From positions 1 to 35,709 of the forward strand of contig JWZX01001686.1 of NCBI GenBank assembly GCA_001275005.1: 35,709 bases of DNA. Reading direction: 5' to 3'. Below, in pieces: positions 17,803 to 27,100 of this stretch (position 1 is the stretch's first letter; each line of letters starts with the position of its first letter). This stretch comes from Chrysochromulina tobinii (taxonomy: Eukaryota; Haptophyta; Prymnesiales; Chrysochromulinaceae). Below the pieces are notes generated by a model, which saw nothing but the letters and a program-made list of their open reading frames with translations, was not told the origin of the DNA and did not search any database. Position numbers and translations under genes: made by a program.

Positions 17803-19428
17803 ATGCATCGCGCCGCGACGTCGCCAGCGCGCGAGAGCCCGGCGACGAGATACTCTCTCGACCCCAGGTACCTGAAACAGGTGCAGGCCGCACACGGTGA
17901 GCCTGAGGCACAGCCTGCGGCACAGCCTGCGGCACAAATGCCTTGGCTGGCCGACAACGTCGCTACGGGGCTCACAGGGGCACCCGTTGCTCCTGTGGTC
18001 GTCGCTCAGCGCAGCGCGACGTCGCCAGCGCTGCAGCGCATCCATTCCACCACATCCAGTGCCGGGTCCCAAGAGCCGGCGCCGTCGAGTCGCAACCCTT
18101 CCGTCCCCGGGTCCCGAGAGCCCCCGGACGATCTTTTGTGGGATATGATGATGCAACGTCAGCGGGAGCCGTGCTACGTGGCCTGCCGGCTGTGGGGCGT
18201 GAACGAGATCGACTTCAAGAGAATGCGGGCGGTTATGGTGTTTCGCGTCCACCTCATCTTTCGGCCGCGCAAGGAGGCCCTGCAGTTCTTGCCACCAAAA
18301 GGCAAACGCGTCAACTCGGAAGAGGAAGCGTGGAAAGAGCTCGAGAAGATCGAGGCGCTCCCGACCTTGAGCGTCCTCAACGGCAAACCGGTTTTCACAA
18401 GCAAGCAGGAGTTCTTCCGGATGTTCGACGCCAAAAGCGTCTACGACGACACTAACGAAGTGGAGATCTGGTTCCCGCCTCTGCAGCCCAATGATGAGCG
18501 CGAGGGAACCATCGCCGTCCTGACGGGCCAGATGGAGGTGACGGACGTTCAGCTCGACTTCAACTTCGAAGAGTTCCCCTTCGACGCACACGAGCTCTGT
18601 GTCAAGCTCTTCCTTCCCAAGAAGCACAAGGACAAGATGTACGAGCTCCATTGCGACCCCAACATGCGTGTGAAGTCGGAGAGCATCAAGGCCAAGGAGG
18701 AGGGCGGCCAAGGCATCCTCGAGGTAAAGCCAGACGTTAAGAAAAGCCTCTTCGAGTGGGAGATTATCCCGGAGAACACCGAGCTAGTCAGGAACGAGAA
18801 TGCTACGGGCGAGCAGTCGGGTGTTACGATGCGCATTGGCATCCGTCGCATTCCGCAGTATTACGTGACCAAGTTCCTTATCCGTCCGGGCGTGATCGCC
18901 GCGCTTGCGTGCGTGTCGACGTTCATCCTGTCCGACAATATTGGCGATCGGCTCGCGCTCACGTTCACCATCCTTCTCACGCTTACCGGCATCAACTACA
19001 CGTCCTCGGACTCGCTGCCCGCGCTGCCCTACTCGACGGCGCTCGACAAGTATCACGAGGCGTGCCACTACTTAGTGTACGGCGTCATCGCGCACAATGT
19101 AATCTTCTTCCTCTACGCCTTCCGGTGCTCTAAGTCATGCGCCGCCGAGCCCACCACCAACACCGCTGCGGGCACCGTCGATCCCACGATGGCGGCGTGT
19201 ATCGCAAGCGCGGATGCGCCATGCGCCGCGGCGGCGGAGGTCGCCGACGTCGCCGCGACCGTTGCCTCGAGGTGGTGCAGCATGTGCGGGTACAATATCG
19301 TTGTCGACTACTGGATCCTTCTCGACCTCGACGACTTCGTCATGTCTTTCATCTTCGCCTACTGGATCTACTGGAACGTCAAGTGGTTCGCCGCCCACAA
19401 CTTCAAGTGGTTCGGCACTCACAAGTGA
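17803..19428 (+). CDS. pLGIC-2: pentameric ligand-gated ion channel homologue, paralogue of pLGIC-1
   Basis: A 541-residue single-exon protein if it starts at the Met at 17803; an upstream in-frame start at 17659 is possible. A Pro/Ala/Ser-rich N-terminal segment of about 110 residues is followed by the shared domain starting near QREPCYVACRLWGVNEIDF. The ligand-domain loop reads VTDVQLDFNFEEFPFDAHEL followed by CVKLF: the FPFD motif is canonical, the first cysteine of the Cys loop is absent and only the second position is Cys. TM1 (YYVTKFLIRPGVIAALACVS) is near residues 350-375, TM2 (RLALTFTILLTLTGINYTSS) near 382-405, TM3 near 415-440 and TM4 (WILLDLDDFVMSFIFAYWIY) near 500-525. The C-terminus has an extra repeat (KWFAAHNFKWFGTHK) against pLGIC-1 (KWFAAHK). 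The ligand is unknown. Confidence 0.82.
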   Translation: MHRAATSPARESPATRYSLDPRYLKQVQAAHGEPEAQPAAQPAAQMPWLADNVATGLTGAPVAPVVVAQRSATSPALQRIHSTTSSAGSQEPAPSSRNPSVPGSREPPDDLLWDMMMQRQREPCYVACRLWGVNEIDFKRMRAVMVFRVHLIFRPRKEALQFLPPKGKRVNSEEEAWKELEKIEALPTLSVLNGKPVFTSKQEFFRMFDAKSVYDDTNEVEIWFPPLQPNDEREGTIAVLTGQMEVTDVQLDFNFEEFPFDAHELCVKLFLPKKHKDKMYELHCDPNMRVKSESIKAKEEGGQGILEVKPDVKKSLFEWEIIPENTELVRNENATGEQSGVTMRIGIRRIPQYYVTKFLIRPGVIAALACVSTFILSDNIGDRLALTFTILLTLTGINYTSSDSLPALPYSTALDKYHEACHYLVYGVIAHNVIFFLYAFRCSKSCAAEPTTNTAAGTVDPTMAACIASADAPCAAAAEVADVAATVASRWCSMCGYNIVVDYWILLDLDDFVMSFIFAYWIYWNVKWFAAHNFKWFGTHK

Positions 19429-19738
19429 GCAGAATGGGCGGTCAACTCTCAAGTGCCCAAGTCGATACTGTGTGAGTGGGTATGCATGCGTGCGAACGAG
19501 CGTCTTCCTAAGGGCGGACCGTAACATAAACTGTCCGCCGAAAGTCTTAGGTGTTACATTTACAGTAGTACTCTTCAGTAGTTCACACAACCATGGATTT
19601 AACAGCGAATGTTTATAACTCGACACCCAAGACACCGGACCGGCGTACCACGTGTGCGGTTACAACTGGCTCGGGGTGCACCCTTATCACAGCCAATTCA
19701 CACGGTTTCAACTTTCAAGGGCGACCCAGGACACTTGG
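19429..19738. other. Gap between pLGIC-2 and the DMT transporter
   Basis: Noncoding gap of 310 bases; nothing recognisable. The transporter frame is open back to 19652, but the Met at 19739 is preferred because the hydrophobic N-terminus begins there. Confidence 0.5.
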
Positions 19739-21130
19739 ATGGCGACCGCGAGCGCTCCACGCGCCGCCGCGCTCGTCGCGGGCAACATCATCATGTGGGC
19801 GTCTGAAATCAATCTCATGAAGGACGTCAAGACGTGGGATCCGTGCCTGTATGCGTTGCCGCCGCCGTCGTTGCCGACGTCGCTGCCGCCCCCGCCGCCG
19901 CTGCGTCCCGCGCACAGCGACGACGGTGGCGACCACGCGGCATGCCCGTGGTCTCATCCCATCTTTGTGGGCGTCGCGTTGAAGATGTTCTTCGTGCTCG
20001 TGCTGCCTCCGGGCCTGGCCGCGCTCGGGTGGCAAAGACGACACGAGCGGCCGCGGAGGCCGCTCGTGGACCGCCGCTTCTTCGTGCTCTCACTCGCCCT
20101 CGCATGCTTCATGCTCGGCGCGTCGGTCACATGGGTCGCCTCCATACCGCTCACGGTGCCGTCGATCAACGCGGCCCTCTACCAGCTATACACGCCGCTG
20201 ACGTACGTCTTTTCCATTCCTCTCTTGGGAGAGGCGCTCTCGCTCAGCAAGGCGCTCGGCGTGCTGCTCGCGCTGGCGAGCGTGCTGATGATCCTGCTCA
20301 GCAAGGCCACGTCCGAGAGCGGCACGCCCGCGCGCAGCGAGCTCATTGGCGACCTCCTCGTGCTCGCGAGTGCAGCTCTCTACGCGGTCAAGGGCGTCGT
20401 GTACAAGAGGTGGCTAGGCAGCTCGCCCGCTGCGGGGGAGGCTCTCGCTGGGCCGGCGCCGGCGCTCGCGGCGGCTGGCGCTGAGCTGCCATCTGCAGCC
20501 GAGTCCGGAGACGACGAATCACGAGTCCTCAAGCCCAGTCTGTGCGTGCACACGCCGCTGGCCGACGCAGCGGTCACCGTGGGGCTCATGGGCTTCTGGT
20601 CGTGCTTCATTGGGCCGCTGGTGATCCTGGCTGCACACACGAGCGGCGTAGAGCCCTTCTTGTGGCCGCCCTTGGTCATGCTGCGCGGCTACCTGATCGT
20701 CGAGCTCATGATGGCCATCGCGATGGGCTGTTTGTACGGTGCCCTCGCGTACGCGACGCCCACGTTCGTCTCAGTGTGCAGCCTCTTTGTCGAGCCGGTA
20801 ACGTTGGTGTGGGATGCAGCCGTTGGTCGCACGGCGTCCATCTCGTACATGGCCTTCCTTGGAGTGGGCCTGCTGCTCCTCGCGCTCTGCCTCGTCATCT
20901 GCGCTGACGATATCGACGAGATCCTGCGCGTACGCGCACGCCACTGCTGCCGTGGCACGCAGCAGCCGCTCCTATGCGACGCCTCCCCACTACCACCACG
21001 GCGCTCGTCCACTCCGCGGTGGCGCACGGCCGCTCCAAGCTTGCACTCGGGCAATCTTGTCCAATATGGGACCCCCACGACGGCCGTACAGCGAGCATGC
21101 ACGGCTCGGGCCGAAGGGGAACAAGGGTGA
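19739..21130 (+). CDS. Drug/metabolite transporter superfamily protein (SLC35/EamA-like)
   Basis: A 463-residue multi-pass membrane protein. Hydrophobic segments include AALVAGNIIMWASEINLM, HPIFVGVALKMFFVLVLPPG, FFVLSLALACFMLGASVTWV, SINAALYQLYTPLTYVFSIP, ALGVLLALASVLMILLSKA, GDLLVLASAALYAVKGVVYK, VGLMGFWSCFIGPLVILAAH, IVELMMAIAMGCLYGALAYA and FLGVGLLLLALCLVICADDI. The internal-repeat layout, the INAALYQLYTPLTYVFSIPLLGE block and the GDLLVLASAALYAVKGVVYKR block are typical of SLC35F-like and EamA-type carriers. A Pro-rich loop lies between the first two helices, and a long Ala/Glu loop between the two halves. The substrate cannot be deduced. The C-terminal 70 or so residues are low complexity and may be an overextended frame. 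Confidence 0.72.
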   Translation: MATASAPRAAALVAGNIIMWASEINLMKDVKTWDPCLYALPPPSLPTSLPPPPPLRPAHSDDGGDHAACPWSHPIFVGVALKMFFVLVLPPGLAALGWQRRHERPRRPLVDRRFFVLSLALACFMLGASVTWVASIPLTVPSINAALYQLYTPLTYVFSIPLLGEALSLSKALGVLLALASVLMILLSKATSESGTPARSELIGDLLVLASAALYAVKGVVYKRWLGSSPAAGEALAGPAPALAAAGAELPSAAESGDDESRVLKPSLCVHTPLADAAVTVGLMGFWSCFIGPLVILAAHTSGVEPFLWPPLVMLRGYLIVELMMAIAMGCLYGALAYATPTFVSVCSLFVEPVTLVWDAAVGRTASISYMAFLGVGLLLLALCLVICADDIDEILRVRARHCCRGTQQPLLCDASPLPPRRSSTPRWRTAAPSLHSGNLVQYGTPTTAVQRACTARAEGEQG

Positions 21131-21478
21131 GATAGAGCGAGATGAAGGCTTTGGGCAAGGCGCGAAAAGGGCTTAATGCCCCGTGGAGAGGGTCTTCGCC
21201 GCTGGCGGATCGTCTCACTATGATCGTGTAGAATCATTGGCGGTTTTGATGCTTGATATTTCGGACGCGACACGCGAGACCGTAAGGAAACGCTGTGGTC
21301 AGCTCGATATTCGGTAGGACTCCTAGCTGTAAACGGCACCGGCCCACCGCATCGCAACCGCATCGCCATCGGCGCACCGCCGTGTACACTCGACTAGCTG
21401 CGACACGTCCCCCGGATCGTACATCGTATCTTTCACATAGTACTTCTGAGACTCAGACTGCTTTACACGCAGGCTCTA
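21131..21478. other. Convergent gap between the DMT and prolyl hydroxylase genes
   Basis: About 350 bases between two gene 3' ends. No repeats or RNA genes were recognised. Confidence 0.5.
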
Positions 21479-22306
21479 CTACAGCAAGACATCGTCCCAC
21501 CTTTGACCGAGCATCGAGTCAGGCAGGGCCTCACGAATGAGTGGGCCGGTCCAGCCCCATTGCTGGCAGATCCACTTTTCGCTGATGGCCGCAGCGCCCT
21601 CGTGGCAGACGCGCTCGTCCCGCACACCGCCGTGGAGCGGCATCTCCGAAGGGAAGTGGATGACGCCCATGCCGCGCTTGGGTTGAATGCTGAGCGCTGG
21701 ACCTCCTCCCAGAGCCTCAGGGTCGCGCATCTCGCCCGAACGCCCGAGCAACGGAAACACAGTGGCTCCGCCATCGGCGCAGTCACGAAGGTACACGAAT
21801 AAAGTGACCACTCGATTGCAGAACGGCGCAGCGCAAATTGGCAACCCGACTTCGCTGCCACCTGGAAGGCCATCGTTGTGAAGCTTGAAGCATTGGCCTG
21901 GCTCATATCTACTCACTTTAAGAGGCTCAAAGTGCGAAACTGGCATGTTCAGTAGTTCGCTGAAAATGCCGTGTAGTGATGGCACCTCACTCCAGTCGAC
22001 TGTGCCGTCTGACGAGGTTCGCGCTTCGTTGGGCACGTAACCTTCATTAGTCTGCACCAGCGATTGGCGCATGTGCGGTGCCGCTTTGGCGATGAGCTTC
22101 TCGCAAGTCTCCTTATCAAGGAGATCGTCGACTGCAAATATGGCAGGGTCTTCCGACAGTGCCCTCAACCCAGGAAATTGGCGATTGATGGGCCAGAACT
22201 GCGGTGATGGCCATAGCTCGAGCCGCGGCATGAGTGCTAGTGATACTGGTAGACAATGTAGACAAAGTGCTGCCCACAAAAGGGTGGCCAGACATGAAGA
22301 ATGCAT
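21479..22306 (-). CDS. Prolyl 4-hydroxylase (2-oxoglutarate/Fe(II) dioxygenase), secretory
   Basis: A 275-residue protein with a signal peptide (MHSSCLATLLWAALCLHCLPVSLA), which is why the Met at 22306 was chosen over the open frame reaching 22426. The P4Hc catalytic domain spans about residues 55-252. The iron ligands are H143 and D145 (FKLHNDG) and H235 (VCHEG); K244 (ISEKWICQQW) would bind 2-oxoglutarate. Other family marks are LKVSRYEPGQCF and VVTLFVYLRDCADGGATVFP. The enzyme hydroxylates prolines in secreted or wall proteins in the ER/Golgi. Its upstream neighbour on the same strand, about 200 bases away, encodes a protein with an SPPPP-type stalk, a plausible substrate. Single exon. Confidence 0.9.
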   Translation of the reverse strand: MHSSCLATLLWAALCLHCLPVSLALMPRLELWPSPQFWPINRQFPGLRALSEDPAIFAVDDLLDKETCEKLIAKAAPHMRQSLVQTNEGYVPNEARTSSDGTVDWSEVPSLHGIFSELLNMPVSHFEPLKVSRYEPGQCFKLHNDGLPGGSEVGLPICAAPFCNRVVTLFVYLRDCADGGATVFPLLGRSGEMRDPEALGGGPALSIQPKRGMGVIHFPSEMPLHGGVRDERVCHEGAAAISEKWICQQWGWTGPLIREALPDSMLGQRWDDVLL

Positions 22307-22502
22307 GGCAGATGTTGTCTGCAGAGGTCTGGCGTAATCCGGCCCCTGAAAAACATTATTCCGAAAGACACTCCGGATCACTGCTCCGGATCTCCGGTAT
22401 ATCTCCGGTAAAGTTGCGTTGCGCACACGGGCACGCCCCCCTCGCCCCGCTGAGGACGCTCAGCGGTCAGCGCACGCGTGCTCATGTGTTACATGTGGTG
22501 AA

Positions 22503-23117
22503 CTAGTACGTTGGCTGAGTATGGAACCCTCTACGGCTTGCGCCATGCCCGCACAGGGCCTTCGCGCACTTGAGGAGTCCAATCGGCGTGTCATCTTGCA
22601 CCAGCCGGGCAACGTTCTGATCATCGAGATAATGGATTTGGAGCGCCGCGTCGAGCTCGAAATTGAGATCGGCGAGCTCTGATGCGCCCGAGACAGCGCC
22701 CGTCTCGATGCAGGCGGCTGTGAGCGCCCCACGCAGCTCCGCGACTGACTCGATGGCTGCCATCGCCACGTGCACGATGTGCACGTTGCCATCGACCTCG
22801 ACGAAAGCTTTGATGGATTTGCCTTGTTTGCCTGGACGAGATCTCGGATGAATCTCGGATGGATCTCGCATGGATTTGCCTTGTTTGCCTGGACGAGATC
22901 TCGGATGAATCTCGGATGGATCTCGCATGGATTCGCCTAGTTTGCCTGGACGAGAGCCCTTGGAGACTGACGTCCGCTCTGGAGCGCCTGTAGACTCCTT
23001 CTTGAGCTTGGCGAGCGTCGTCGTCGCCGAGCGCACCGCTGCGGCCTTAGCGGCCGTGGTGATGTTTCGGCGGAAACTGGAAATTGCAGGGTCGTCGCCG
23101 ACGTCGCCGTCGCCGCC

Positions 23118-23153
<36 letters not shown>

Positions 23154-23855
23154 GTCTTCGTCGTCGTCGTCGTTCGCGTCTGCGTGCGTGATGATCGTGT
23201 GACGCTCGCACAGCGCGCGAACACACAGCACCCACACGAGCCCGAATCCGAGCAGGCCGCCTGCACCAAGCAGCACCGTGGCCGCAATCATGGACACGGG
23301 CGGCGGAGGCGAGGGAGGCGGTGGCGACGAGGGCGGTGGCGGTTGGTCTGGCTGGGGGCTGGGCGGCGGCAAGGGCTGAGGCGAGGGAGGCGGCGAGGGC
23401 CATGGTGGTGGCGGCGACGGCCTGGGTGGTGGCGGCGACGGTGGCTCCGGCGGCGGCAGCAGCGGCGGCGCCTGCGGGCAGAACTGACAAGCTTTGCATG
23501 CGCACATTATGCAGTGATGATCCGAGACCTTGGAATCGCACCACGGGAAGCATTCTCTGTTGTTGACATCTTGCGCCGAGGTAGGCTCGCACGTGGTGTC
23601 CAGGTGGCAGAAAAGACACGCCTCGCAATCGCAATGCAAGACGCAGTGCTGGGTTTTGAACAGCGGGTTACAGAAGCTCGAGCAGCTTGGTTTGCGGCCA
23701 GTCGCGACGCACGACTTGTCCTCAACAGGGTGACCCGCTTGAGCAGAATGGCAGGCAGCATAGAGAATCGTAAAAGTTAAAATGGCACGCGGCAGCTGCG
23801 CGGCAGAGCACATTGCGTGTCGCGTACGGGCAAACTTCGATACGAGCGGATGCAT
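22503..23855 (-). CDS. Secreted/type I membrane protein with Cys-rich repeats and SPPPP stalk
   Basis: A 450-residue protein not matched to a named family. A signal peptide (core AILTFTILYAACHSAQA) ends near residue 40; a start at Met15 (23813) would give a more typical signal. Residues 48-126 hold two related Cys-rich units, each ending H-C-x2-C-x-C-x2-C-x2-C (HCVLHCDCEACLFC and HCIMCACKACQFC). Residues 127-184 are Pro-rich with SPPPP and SPQP units, as in hydroxyproline-rich wall proteins of algae. A membrane helix (SMIAATVLLGAGGLLGFGLV) follows at about 187-210. The inside part has an Asp run (about 227-250), a 19-residue unit (RSRPGKQGKSMRDPSEIHP) repeated up to three times, and a C-terminal globular domain (VEVDGNVHIVHVAM...LQIHYLDDQNVARLV) of unknown family, perhaps ubiquitin/PB1-like. 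The layout suggests a surface receptor or adhesin anchored to a wall. Confidence 0.75.
22813..22975 (-). repeat. 57-bp in-frame repeat in the SPPPP protein gene
   Basis: Copies start at 22813, 22870 and 22927. The first two are complete and nearly identical; the third is partial. Each unit itself contains short GATCTCGGATG-type words. The period is 19 codons, so the protein frame is kept. Confidence 0.92.
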
Positions 23856-24126
23856 GCTTATTCATATTGGATGGTTGTGATGTTCGTCGTGTGATCCGAT
23901 TGCCCGTGTGCGCCCGTGTGTCCCGTGAAAGTCCCGGCTCCCCCCGGTGTCTTTGAACCGGAGACAAACGGAACCGCGGTTCGGAGAATTGCATCCGGTT
24001 CCCTGCATCGGGCACTCATCGGGCTCGTGCTTGAGGGCACGCGGTCGACGACGCCGATCATCCCGCCGGACGCCCGACCGCCACCGAAACACGTTGGCCG
24101 ATTGAGCACCTGCGTGGGCAATAGCG
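23856..24126. promoter_or_regulatory. Divergent promoter region between the SPPPP protein gene and the ABCF gene
   Basis: A head-to-head gap of 271 bases containing the third copy of the shared element at 23931-23961, 75 bases from one start codon and 165 from the other. Confidence 0.45.
23931..23961 (+). promoter_or_regulatory. 31-bp shared divergent-promoter element, copy 3
   Basis: Begins GTCCCGGCTCCCCCCGG, continues TGTCTTT and ends GAACCGG. It differs from the 7647-7677 copy at two adjacent positions. The bases CCGGT and ACCGG can pair around an 8-base loop. Confidence 0.55.
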
Positions 24127-27100
24127 ATGGGGAAGAAGGATGAGCGTAAGAAAAAGGAGGAGGAGCGTCAAATGTCTCGGGAACTCGACGCCGACCTGGT
24201 CGATGAGAGTCTCGCTCGCCAGGCTGCGAAGCTGAGCACGAAGCCGGTGATCGACAAAGGCGTGGAGGAGCTCTTCGAGAAGAAGCTGACCAAGGAGGAG
24301 AAGAAGGAGCTGGCGGCCAAGAAGAAGGCGGAGCGAGAAGCACGCAAGGCGGCAGCAGGGGCAGATGCTGGGGGCGACTGTGACGACGACGACGAAGCTG
24401 GGGCACCCGGCACCACGGATCCGGCGTCGGCGGCCAAGGCGAAGACTACGAAGGCGAAGCCCGAGACGAAGGCGGATAAGGTGCTGCGCGAGGCCGCGCT
24501 TCTCGACCAGGAGCTTGAGGAGGCGCGCGTGCGCGCCGTGCGCCTTCGCAACGCCGAGGGTGCTTACCTCGGCCAGATCGAGGCGACGGGATTCTCGTTA
24601 GCCAACCCGGGCGGCGGCCCCGATCTGCTCGAGCGTGCGAGCTACACGCTGCAGCGAGGGCGGTCGTACGGTCTCGTGGGCCGCAACGGGTGCGGCAAGA
24701 GCACGTTACTCAAGGCGATGGCCTCGCGGCGTGTGGGGAACATCCCGCCGGCTGTGACGGTGCACTACGTGTCTCAAGAGGTCGTCCTGACCGAGGCGAC
24801 GCTCAAGATGACGCCCGTGGAGGTGGTGGTGAACGCGGACGTGGAGCGTCGGCTCTTGCTCGAGGAGCGTGACGCGCTGCTGGCGGCGGAGGCACGCGGA
24901 GAGCCCATCGATGGCGAGCGGCTGCAGGGGCCCGGTGGTGTGCTGGAGCAACTTCAGCTGATGGACGAGGAGACGGTCGAGAGGTGAGTGCGTCTGAGTG
25001 CATCGGAGTGCATCGGAGTGCATCTGAGTGCATCTGAGTGCGTCTGAGTGCATCTGAGTGCGTCTGAGTGCATCTGAGTGCGTCTGAGTGCATCTGAGTG
25101 CGTCTGAGTGCATCTGAGTGCATCTGAGTTCATCCGAGTGCATCGGAGTGCATCGGAGTGCGACTAGTTGCCTCGGTTGCCCTCAGATGCCCTCCCTGGT
25201 TGCATCTGATGGTCTCCCTCATCAGCTGATGCCCTCCCTGATCGCTCCCCTTCCTCAGGCGCGCCACGACGCTGCTGGTCAACCTCGGCTTCTCTGACGA
25301 GCTGCGCGCCCGTCCGATGGCGGCCCTCTCCGGCGGCTGGCGTGTTCGCACATGCCTCGCCGCGGCGATCTTCGGCAAGCCGGACATGTTGCTGCTCGAT
25401 GAGCCAACGAATCACCTGTCGATCGGAGCGGTGCTCTGGCTCGCTCGGGAGCTCAAGACGAACCCTACCTGGTGAGTGCCGTTGATTGCCGTTGATTGCC
25501 TCGGATGGCCTCGGATGGCCCCTGCTTGCGTCTGAGTGCGTCTGAAGACCTGACTGATGACGTCTGATTGCACGCCTCATCAGAGAGGATAGGATCATCG
25601 TCACTGATGACGTCTGATTGCGCGCCTCATCAGGGAGGATAGGATCATCGTCACTGATGACGTCTGATTGCGCGCCTCATCAGGGAGGATAGGATCATCG
25701 TCGTGGTGAGTCACGATCGCTTCTTCCTTGACTCGGTCTGCGGCGACATCTTGCACGTCTCGGGCGTCGCCAAGCGCCTCTCACAGTCCCACGGCTCATA
25801 CTCCACCTGGGCCCAGCGCCGTGCCGAGCAGCAGAAGGCCTTCGCGCGAGCAGTCGAGCTCCGGCGTGCCGAGATCGCCGAGCTCCGTGAGTACGCGGGG
25901 CATGGCTTCAAGTACGGCGGCTCGGGCTCGCAGATCGCCAAGATGCAGATGAAGGCTAAGCAGGTGCATCTGGAGGAGGAGTACCTCTGAGTGCCTATGA
26001 TGGGCTCTGATTGCCTCTGATTGCCTCTGATTGCATCTGGAGGAGTACCTCTGAGTACCTCTGATTGCCTCTGATTGCCTCTGATTGCATCTGGAGGAGG
26101 AGTACCTCTGATTGCCTCTGATTGCCTCTGATTGCCTCTGATTGCCTCTGATTGCCTCTGATTGCCTCTGATTGCCTCTGACTGACTATGATAGGCTCTG
26201 ATTGCCTCCGAGTGCCTCTGAGTTGCTGTGATTGGTTCCCTCCTCAGGCCGATAAGCTCGAGGAGGAGGAGGAGGCGGAGAAGGAGGAGCTGGCCGCGCT
26301 GCAGGAGGACGTCGAGCTCCCCCTCAATCTCAAGGTACGTTGATTACCACTGATTACCACTGATTACCACTGATTGCCACTGATGACGTCGAGCTCCCCC
26401 TCAATCTCAAGGTACGTGGATTGCCACTGATGACCTGCCTGGCATGCAAGTGCTCACCACGGCGCTGCGGGCTCCCCTGAATCTCAAGTCGGGAGGCCAG
26501 ATCGATTGCCCCTGATGACCTGCCTGGCATGCAAGTGCTCACCACGGCGCTGTGGCTCCCCTGACTCTCAAGTCGGGAGGCCAGATCGACGGCTTTTGTG
26601 TGCAGCTGCGCGGCGTCGCATTCGGGTACCCGGGCTCCGACGCGCCTCTCTTCCGCAACGCCGAGCTGTCGGTGGACACGAAGTCGCGCATTGTGCTGCT
26701 CGGCGAGAATGGGAACGGCAAGTCGACCCTCTGATGGGCTCTGATGGCCACTGATGGCCACTGATGGCCACTGATGGCCACTGATGGGCTCGGATGGGCT
26801 CTGATGGGCTCTGATGGGCTCTGATGGGCTCTGATTGCCTCTGTTGGCCTCTTGATGGCCTCTTGATGGCCTCTGATGGCCTCTGATTGCCTCTGATGGC
26901 CTCTGCGTGCATGTGATCGCCTCCATCATCAGGCAAGTCGACCCTCGTGAAGCTGATGACGGGATCACTCGAGCCAACCGAGGGCGAGATCAAGCGCAAC
27001 GCTAAAGTGCGGATCGCCATCGTCAATCAGCACCACGCCGACCAGCTCAACCTCGAGATGACGCCCATTGAGTTCATGAAGCATAAGGTGAGCGCTCGTC

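Noticed and set aside
182-19428. Transposon or viral origin for the duplicated A/pLGIC unit
   Set aside because: No terminal repeats, transposase, integrase or capsid-like gene was found around either copy; segmental duplication explains the data.
24706-25143. Frames made of repeated MHSDALRCTQ units
   Set aside because: They are antisense translations of the 10-bp array in ABCF intron 1.
24985-25170. CRISPR array
   Set aside because: Repeats are contiguous short units without unique spacers, and lie inside a eukaryotic intron.
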